A stretch of 9,918 nt of DNA, from the NCBI GenBank assembly GCA_003161195.1, contig PMOV01000364.1, positions 644 to 10,561 of the forward strand, given 5' to 3'. Each line of letters begins with the position of its first letter. Within the stretch, counting starts at the first letter, position 1. The notes beneath the pieces were generated by a model. That model was not told where the DNA came from, did no database searches, and was given only the letters and a program-made list of their open reading frames with translations. The stretch comes from Acidobacteriota bacterium. Its GTDB lineage: Bacteria > Acidobacteriota > Terriglobia > Acidiferrales > UBA7541. This document shows, piece after piece, positions 6,045 to 9,918 of the stretch. Position numbers and translations under genes: made by a program.

Positions 6045-6066
6045 CACAGGCTAAAGCCTGTGCTAC
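6045..6066 (-). repeat. GTAG-headed palindrome, cacaggct type
   Basis: On the minus strand it reads GTAG-CACAGGCT-TT-AGCCTGTG: an 8-bp perfect stem with GTAG at its 5' foot (6066-6063). It lies between the HD gene and ispG. The stem differs from the other GTAG palindromes here, though it shares CACAGGC with the one at 2306. Confidence 0.65.
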
Positions 6067-6077
6067 AGAAGGCGGCG

Positions 6078-6689
6078 TCATAGGGAACCTCGGAGGCCGA
6101 GGGCGTCGGCGTTTTCGCGGAGGGCGGCGATGCAGAAGGCGATGTGTTCTTCGAGGGGGATGCCTAGTTCTTCAGCGCCTTTGCGGACGTCTTCGCGGTT
6201 GACGCCGCGGGCGAAGGCTTTGTCTTTGAGGCGCTTTTTCACGGAGTCGGGTTCGAGATCGAGGATGCTTTTCGACGGGCGGACGTAGGTGCAGGCGACG
6301 AGGAAGCCGGCGAGTTCGTCGCAGGCAAAGAGCGCGTGCTCGAGCGGGGTTTGACGCGGGACGTTGCAGTAGTCCGCGTGAGAGAGGATGGCGCGGACCA
6401 GTTCCGCGGGGTAGCCGCTTTCGCGCAGGATTTTGGCACCTTCGGCGGGATGCTCGGCATCGGGGGCGTGTGCGTTGTTGGGGAAGCGCTCGTAGTCAAA
6501 ATCGTGCAGCAGGGCGGTTACGCCCCAGAGTTCTTCGTCTGCGGGGGCGAGGCCGTTCTTTTTGGCGTAGGCGCGGACGCAGGTTTCCACGGCCAGCATG
6601 TGCTTGCGCAGCGATTCGGATTGCGTGTACTCGCAGACGAGTTTCCAGGCGTCGTCGCGGGAGAGGGTGGAGGGATTGGCGTTGGTCAT
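6078..6689 (-). CDS. HD-domain metal-dependent phosphohydrolase-like protein
   Basis: A 203-residue soluble protein of the HD superfamily, whose members hydrolyse phosphomonoesters or phosphodiesters with bound metal ions. The ligand set is visible: His30 (RKHMLAVE), His62-Asp63 (ALLHDFDYERFP), His104 (ILSHADYC) and Asp124 (FACDELAGF). It fits the stand-alone predicted hydrolases whose substrate is unknown; a nucleotide-linked role is only a guess. The start at 6689 gives the family length and begins just before the first helix; the frame stays open for 156 more codons upstream, but that extension is Pro/Ser-rich and repeat-derived and is rejected. On the minus strand tgctatatt (6706-6699 region) forms an extended -10 only 9 nt before the ATG, so the message may be leaderless. 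No ribosome binding site is seen. Confidence 0.88.
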   Translation of the reverse strand: MTNANPSTLSRDDAWKLVCEYTQSESLRKHMLAVETCVRAYAKKNGLAPADEELWGVTALLHDFDYERFPNNAHAPDAEHPAEGAKILRESGYPAELVRAILSHADYCNVPRQTPLEHALFACDELAGFLVACTYVRPSKSILDLEPDSVKKRLKDKAFARGVNREDVRKGAEELGIPLEEHIAFCIAALRENADALGLRGSL

Positions 6690-7371
6690 AGAACTGAAAA
6701 TATAGCAGAGCCTGGAGGGGGAGATTGTGCAGGCTAGCAGGGAGACAAGGGAGCAGGGAATTGAGGGTACGAATTGCGAAGGCGGATTGCAGGTAAAGTG
6801 GTTAACCCGGGGCAGGTCAGGTTTCGTATAAGTCTTTTTGTATGAATTGGTTGCGTTTGAAGGGAGGGGGATGGCCACCTGGCAATTCGCGGAAGTGTTC
6901 ATTCTAATAGGGTTACACGGGGCATGTTCTGTAAGTGTTGTAGATACGGGAGTTACCGAGACGGGTTTGGCGCAAAATGGCGAAATTCGGCAAAATCGTG
7001 TTGATTCTATTGGGGTTACAGAGCGATGTTTTGCATTCCCTGGAAGTGCGGATTCTAAAGGGGTTGCGAGAGAAACGGGAAATTCAGGAGATGCAAAGAC
7101 AGGCCGACTTGGAAGGATCGGGGAGGAGAGATTAGAGGTAGGTTCGGCAGCGTACATGATGGAGGATGGCAGGGACGTAATCGCTTGTCAATAGTACCGT
7201 ATAGTACTGCGTTCGAATGGGATGTATTACAGGGCCAGGGACGGGGCCGAAAAGCGCCATTCGGGAGAATGGCGTTCCCAGGGAAACGACACGAATTCAT
7301 CCCAGCGATTTTCGGCGGTGACCGTGCGGAACAAGTGGCGTAAACTTTGAATTGCCCTGCTGAGGCGCCTT
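6690..7371. other. Long non-coding stretch with a three-copy degenerate repeat
   Basis: No convincing gene lies here; the frames that are open on either strand have the composition of repeat DNA. The unit ggaagtg-nnn-attctaa-nn-gggtt occurs at 6891-6912 and 7042-7063, and its second half (gattctattggggttaca) at 7003-7020. Further on, a hairpin at 7254-7275 has a 9-bp stem (gcgccattc/gaatggcgt, one G-T pair) and loop ggga. A short inverted repeat, agtac/gtact, lies at 7194-7209. The nearest genes point away on both sides, so promoters for both should lie in it. Confidence 0.55.
7254..7275 (+). repeat. Stable hairpin upstream of the toxin-antitoxin pair
   Basis: gcgccattc at 7254-7262, loop ggga, gaatggcgt at 7267-7275: 8 Watson-Crick pairs plus one G-T. 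It is about 97 nt before the antitoxin ATG. It could be a dispersed palindrome or an operator for the antitoxin; no T-run follows, so a terminator is unlikely. Confidence 0.5.
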
Positions 7372-7650
7372 ATGACCTTAGATCTAAAACCTGAAGTTGC
7401 CGCCGCGCTGAAAACCCTTGCTGCTGCTCAGGGGTTGTCCGTGGAAGATTACATTGAGCAAATGGTGGAAAAAGAGCTTCCGCGCGATGCGCAAGACGCC
7501 GCTGATTCCGACGAGGGAAGCGGTATGGTGTGGGAAGATGGCTTGTATGTGTACCGCACCGGAAGGCCGCTTCCGGTGAGCGTCGTCGATGATGCTATCC
7601 GGCGGGTTCGCGAAGAAAGGGCCCAGCACATCTTGGGCGAGGATTCTTGA
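7372..7650 (+). CDS. VapB-type antitoxin (ribbon-helix-helix-like)
   Basis: A 92-residue protein. The first 38 residues look like a ribbon-helix-helix DNA-binding unit: strand MTLDLKPEVAAAL, helix LAAAQGLSVEDYIEQMVEKEL. The rest is acidic and Gly/Ser-rich and ends in a helix (VVDDAIRRVREERAQHIL) that probably wraps the toxin. Start at 7372: gagg lies 7 nt upstream and the strand begins at once. It overlaps the toxin gene by 4 nt (TTGA), the standard tight coupling of antitoxin before toxin. taaact at 7341-7346 with gtgacc 17 nt before it could be the promoter, though the match is weak. Antitoxins of this kind normally repress their own operon together with the toxin. Family assignment rests mainly on context and the N-terminal pattern. 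Confidence 0.8.
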   Translation: MTLDLKPEVAAALKTLAAAQGLSVEDYIEQMVEKELPRDAQDAADSDEGSGMVWEDGLYVYRTGRPLPVSVVDDAIRRVREERAQHILGEDS

Positions 7651-8078
7651 AGCGGTTCTTCGACAGCTCCGTTCTGGTTCCCGTGTTTTATGCCGACCAT
7701 CCGCATCATGCCCTAAGTAAAAAATTATTTTTGGCCGCGGGCAAAAACGATTTCTGCGCCTTGCGCACGCTCGGCGAGGTCTATGCCACACTGACAGGCA
7801 TGCAGCTGCGACCACGCATTACGAGTGCGCAGGGAATTGGCATCGTAGAGCAAATACGTAAAAGACTAACGCTGATTACGCTGAGTGAGCCGGAGTACGT
7901 CTCGGCGCTTGAGCAGGCTTCGTCCGGGACTATTGTCGGCGGCGCAGCCTATGACGCGCTGATTGGCCATTGCGCCCTAAAAGCAGGAGCGGACGTTTTG
8001 TTGACCTGGAACGTCCGCGATTTCACACGGCTCGGGCCGGCGATCGCGCGCCTCGTGAAAACGCCGCTAGAAAATTAG
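7647..8078 (+). CDS. vapC: VapC-type toxin, PIN-domain ribonuclease
   Basis: A 143-residue PIN-domain protein, full length for VapC toxins, which are Mg-dependent RNases that cut tRNA or rRNA and stop growth until neutralised. The acidic residues are in place: Asp6 (RFFDSSVLV), Glu44 (TLGEVYATLTG), Asp103 (AAYDALIGHCAL) and Asp125 in the ending TWNVRDFTRLG. The start is TTG at 7647, inside the antitoxin stop (TTGA); ggcgagga just upstream serves as ribosome binding site. No ATG lies near the N-terminus, and the PIN strand begins at residue 3, so TTG is the only sensible start; a weak start would keep toxin below antitoxin. All catalytic acids are present, so it should be active. The RNA target cannot be read from sequence. 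Confidence 0.92.
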   Translation: MKRFFDSSVLVPVFYADHPHHALSKKLFLAAGKNDFCALRTLGEVYATLTGMQLRPRITSAQGIGIVEQIRKRLTLITLSEPEYVSALEQASSGTIVGGAAYDALIGHCALKAGADVLLTWNVRDFTRLGPAIARLVKTPLEN

Positions 8079-8307
8079 TCCAGGCTCGTCGAGAGCGAGA
8101 GTCAGAAGCCGAGACTTTTCTTAACCGAGGCCCGAACGGCGACCTACGCTTTCAAACTGCGAAAGCACAGGCAACCCGCCGAACCGCGGCGCAAATGAGG
8201 GTGTTGGTGTGCAGTACGATGCTCTTCAGCATGCTTACTTACAGCGGCCGGCGCACCAGGACTTGAAGTCTTGGAGGATTTGGCCTTTGGAGAGGCCTTC
8301 CGCGGAT

Positions 8308-8634
8308 TCACGTTCGGAATGACATCGGTGGCTTGGTGGGGTAGGCGTGCGGCAATGGAGCGGCTAGATCTTGCCAAGTTGGGTTGGCGCGCTCGATTAG
8401 GTGGATTTTCATTTCGCGGCGCCAGGCTTTGATTTCTTTTTCGCGGGCGATGGCTGCGTGGATGTTGGCGAAGTGCTCTAGATGGACCAGGCGGAAGATT
8501 TTGTAGCGTGTTGTGAAGCCGGGGATTCGTCCCAGGCGATGCTCGAGCATTCTTTTGTGGAGGTTGCCGGTGACGCCGGTGTAGAGGGTGCGGGCGCGGC
8601 TGGCGAGGATGTAGACGGAGTAGGTTTTGCTCAT
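8308..8634 (-). CDS. Small GIY-YIG nuclease-family protein
   Basis: A 108-residue single-domain protein of the GIY-YIG superfamily (UPF0213/YhbQ-like). The signature strands are VYI at 7-9 and YTG at 18-20, followed by Arg28 and His32 (NLHKRMLEHR), Tyr44, and REKEIKAWRR (64-73) bearing the metal-binding Glu; NPTWQDL at 84-90 is the usual end. Family proteins of this size often end there; the last 15 residues (PHAYPTKPP...) come from sequence next to a palindromic repeat (ttcggaatgaca at 8314), which may have shifted the stop. The biological role of this class is poorly known; DNA-structure cleavage is likely. The ATG at 8634 opens directly onto the first strand. Repeats crowd the upstream side, as is common for this gene type. 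Confidence 0.9.
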   Translation of the reverse strand: MSKTYSVYILASRARTLYTGVTGNLHKRMLEHRLGRIPGFTTRYKIFRLVHLEHFANIHAAIAREKEIKAWRREMKIHLIERANPTWQDLAAPLPHAYPTKPPMSFRT

Positions 8635-8648
8635 GGCGCGCGGTGGAC

Positions 8649-8693
8649 AGCAGATTCCTCACCCGCCGCGAGGCGGCGGGATTCGGAATGACA
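8649..8693. repeat. Palindromic repeat agcagattcc...ggaatgaca, copy 1
   Basis: The ends agcagattcc and ggaatgaca enclose a perfect 8-bp stem with 3-nt loop (cccgccgc 8662-8669, gcggcggg 8673-8680). It shares ends with the element at 8712-8755 but not the outer part of the stem. Confidence 0.75.
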
Positions 8694-8711
8694 GGCCTCG
8701 AATCAAGAAAA

Positions 8712-8755
8712 AGCAGATTCCACACGCGCCGCAAGGCGGCGCGTGTGGAATGACA
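8712..8755. repeat. Palindromic repeat agcagattcc...ggaatgaca, copy 2
   Basis: Same ends as copy 1, with a perfect 15-bp stem (ttccacacgcgccgc at 8718-8732, gcggcgcgtgtggaa at 8736-8750) around the loop aag. Half an element (ttcggaatgaca) also lies at 8314-8325 at the end of the GIY-YIG gene. Such elements are common between genes in related genomes. Confidence 0.8.
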
Positions 8756-8756
8756 A

Positions 8757-8844
8757 ACCGCGGAGACAGACCGCGGAGACTGTGCAGCGACTGTACCGCG
8801 GAGATTGTGCACCGACTGTACCGCGGAGACCGTGCACCGCGTGG
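8757..8844 (+). repeat. 25-bp tandem repeat, three full units and one partial
   Basis: A 13-nt partial unit (8757-8769) precedes units at 8770-8794, 8795-8819 and 8820-8844. Each unit starts accgcggaga, holds the palindrome ccgcgg, and continues with a tgtgca(g/c)cg core; the last unit decays at its end. There are no spacers, so it is not a CRISPR array. It starts directly after the palindrome at 8712-8755. Confidence 0.85.
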
Positions 8845-9021
8845 GATGGGGAGGCGTATACGCTCCCGGAGAAAAGCCGGGAGGAGAGCTGCCACCACGC
8901 AGAGCTTCCACTACGGAGCAGAGCTGCGACCGCGCGGGGAGCTGTACGTTGGTACAGGCGAAGGGCGGGCGTAACTGTAGAGTGACCAGAGTGGGACAGT
9001 AAAAAAAAATCAAAAATACTC
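8845..9021. other. Leader region before the XRE promoter
   Basis: No gene is seen. An inverted repeat, ctcccgg/ccgggag, lies at 8863-8869 and 8877-8883. agagct recurs at 8885, 8901 and 8920 in a loose 16-20 nt rhythm. An A-rich tract at 9001-9017 lies just upstream of the -35 box and could act as an UP element. Confidence 0.45.
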
Positions 9022-9050
9022 TTGACAGATTTTGGCGGTCGCACGATACT
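9022..9050 (+). promoter_or_regulatory. Sigma70-type promoter for the XRE regulator
   Basis: TTGACA at 9022-9027 is a perfect -35 box; 17 nt later gatact (9045-9050) matches four of six -10 positions. The A-rich tract at 9001-9017 precedes it. Transcription should start near 9057, giving a leader of about 90 nt before the GTG at 9146. Confidence 0.75.
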
Positions 9051-9080
9051 CCCTTTGCGCCAGTTTCTGCCTTCCCCCGC

Positions 9081-9099
9081 ACGAACGTTCCGACGTTCC
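9081..9099 (+). promoter_or_regulatory. Possible operator in the XRE leader
   Basis: Two direct 8-mers, aacgttcc and gacgttcc, stand side by side at 9084-9099, and gaacgttc at 9083-9090 is itself palindromic. The 10-mer acgaacgttc at 9081-9090 also forms most of the palindrome before the TetR gene (3520-3529). It lies 25-40 nt past the presumed transcription start, where a repressor could act. Whether anything binds is unknown. Confidence 0.35.
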
Positions 9100-9145
9100 T
9101 AATCCCTATTCCGCACGCCGGATAAACAGTCAGCGAGGAGCACTG

Positions 9146-9916
9146 GTGTCGGTACAACTAGAAAAAGAAACCCTCAGCTCATTTGAGATGGACCGGGAAG
9201 TGATTCGCTGCAAGACCTGCGGACTGGTGCAGTACCGCACGCGTACGGGCAATTGCCGTAGGTGTGTGCGGGCGCTGCCGCAGCGGCTGGAGTTTATGAT
9301 TCCGACCACGGAAGCGGTGGAGGAAGCAGCCGCGGAGCCGACGCAGGAAATGCACGCGAACCAGGAGACGGTGGAGAATATCGGCCAACGGATCCGGCAG
9401 TTGCGGGAATCGCGCAGCATGACGCAGAGCCAGCTGCAATCGCGTTCGAAGGTGTCGCGGTCGTATCTGTCGCGCATCGAGAGCGGGCAGATGACGCCGT
9501 CGCTGGGGACGCTGGAGAAGATATCCGAGGCGCTGAGCGTGGGGCTGAACCGGTTCTTTATCCCGGAGTCCGACGGGGAAGCGCTGCTCGAAGATCCGTT
9601 CATCCAGGGATTGCGGCCGTTCCTGCATCAGCTGGATTGGGAACAATGGCAATCGATCTTGAAGCGGCTGCAGGCGATCAGTGACAACGTGGCAGCGATA
9701 CCGGCCACGCTCCGCCCTATCGGTAACCCGGCACGGCTGCCACAGACTGCGCCGGTGAATGCCGCGGCCAGCGGGAACGGCAGCGGGAGTCTGGGGCAGG
9801 TGACGCGGCCCGTGCACACGAATGGTCATGCGATGCAGCATGCGCATGGGCATCCGCAGGGGTATCCGTTGCGGCGGCCGGGGACGGTGGTGTTTCAGCG
9901 GCCGGTGGCGCGGTAA
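9146..9916 (+). CDS. Zinc-ribbon plus XRE helix-turn-helix regulator
   Basis: A 256-residue putative transcription factor. Residues 22-40 hold two CxxC pairs (CKTC and CRRC, 11 residues between), a small zinc ribbon. Residues 78-138 form an XRE/Cro-type helix-turn-helix: IGQRIRQLRESRSMTQSQL, then SRSYLSRIESGQMTPSLGTLEKIS. A helical stretch follows (residues 155-185), then a low-complexity tail rich in Pro, Gly, His and Asn that is probably unstructured. There is no cupin or peptidase domain, so the effector is unclear; the zinc ribbon may respond to metal or redox, or only stabilise the fold. The start GTG at 9146 is chosen because gaggag ends 5 nt before it and the promoter at 9022-9050 rules out the open frame further up; ATG at 9188 is an alternative. 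The stop is 2 nt from the window end. Confidence 0.88.
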   Translation: MSVQLEKETLSSFEMDREVIRCKTCGLVQYRTRTGNCRRCVRALPQRLEFMIPTTEAVEEAAAEPTQEMHANQETVENIGQRIRQLRESRSMTQSQLQSRSKVSRSYLSRIESGQMTPSLGTLEKISEALSVGLNRFFIPESDGEALLEDPFIQGLRPFLHQLDWEQWQSILKRLQAISDNVAAIPATLRPIGNPARLPQTAPVNAAASGNGSGSLGQVTRPVHTNGHAMQHAHGHPQGYPLRRPGTVVFQRPVAR

Positions 9917-9918
9917 GA

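Noticed and set aside
6690..7157. 156-codon upstream extension of the HD gene
   Set aside because: The added product is Pro/Ser/Thr-rich, runs through the repeat copies, and has no HD-family match; the family starts near 6689.
7211..7220. tRNA T-loop-like gttcgaatgg
   Set aside because: No acceptor, D or anticodon arms can be fitted around it.
8757..8844. CRISPR-like array
   Set aside because: Units of 25 bp follow each other without spacers, and there are no cas genes.
9032..9145. Upstream start for the XRE gene at 9032
   Set aside because: It would start inside the promoter, before the expected transcription start; GTG at 9146 has a good ribosome binding site.
8144..9157. 337-codon open frame on the minus strand
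   Set aside because: It covers palindromes and tandem repeats and opposes the GIY-YIG gene in another frame; the Arg/Pro/Ser-rich product is typical of a non-coding frame in G+C-rich DNA.

Overview
The window looks like a piece of an Acidobacteriota chromosome (Terriglobia / Koribacter-Sulfotelmatobacter type). This is inferred from the G+C-rich coding style, the many short palindromes between genes, the long form of IspG, and the IS200-like Y1 transposase set between REP-like arrays. No rRNA or tRNA was found, so the assignment is a judgement.

Layout. Positions 1-477 hold no convincing gene but a dense mosaic of short palindromes, several headed by GTAG. Positions 478-954 are open on both strands without a clear start, probably gene debris. 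Positions 970-1588 form one unit: a Y1 (HUH) transposase of the IS200/RAYT kind on the minus strand, with a matching hairpin array on each side in inverted orientation. It abuts a decapitated 3' end of a type I restriction gene (hsdR, to 2214), so this stretch reads as a graveyard of accessory DNA. Positions 2215-2515 contain a 16-bp direct repeat and nested palindromes.

Positions 2516-4384 hold a divergent pair: an exported protein with a retropepsin-like domain plus an NTF2/SnoaL-like domain (minus), and a TetR regulator (plus). A perfect 12-bp palindrome lies between their likely promoters and is a good candidate for a shared operator. Positions 4635-6689 hold two minus-strand genes: an HD-domain hydrolase and, downstream, the housekeeping isoprenoid gene ispG. 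Positions 6690-7371 are non-coding with a three-copy degenerate repeat and a hairpin. Positions 7372-8078 carry a vapBC-type toxin-antitoxin pair with a 4-nt overlap. Positions 8308-8634 (minus) encode a small GIY-YIG protein, followed by two palindromic repeats of one family and a 25-bp tandem repeat. From 9022 a strong sigma70-like promoter drives a regulator that joins a zinc ribbon to an XRE helix-turn-helix.

How it fits together: ispG is the only clear core metabolic gene. The rest are regulators, a toxin-antitoxin module, and mobile or repeat-related elements. The strongest candidates for something under-described are the transposase with its arrays (including a ribosome binding site buried in the array hairpin), the family of GTAG-headed palindromes with different stems, and the protease/TetR pair around one operator.
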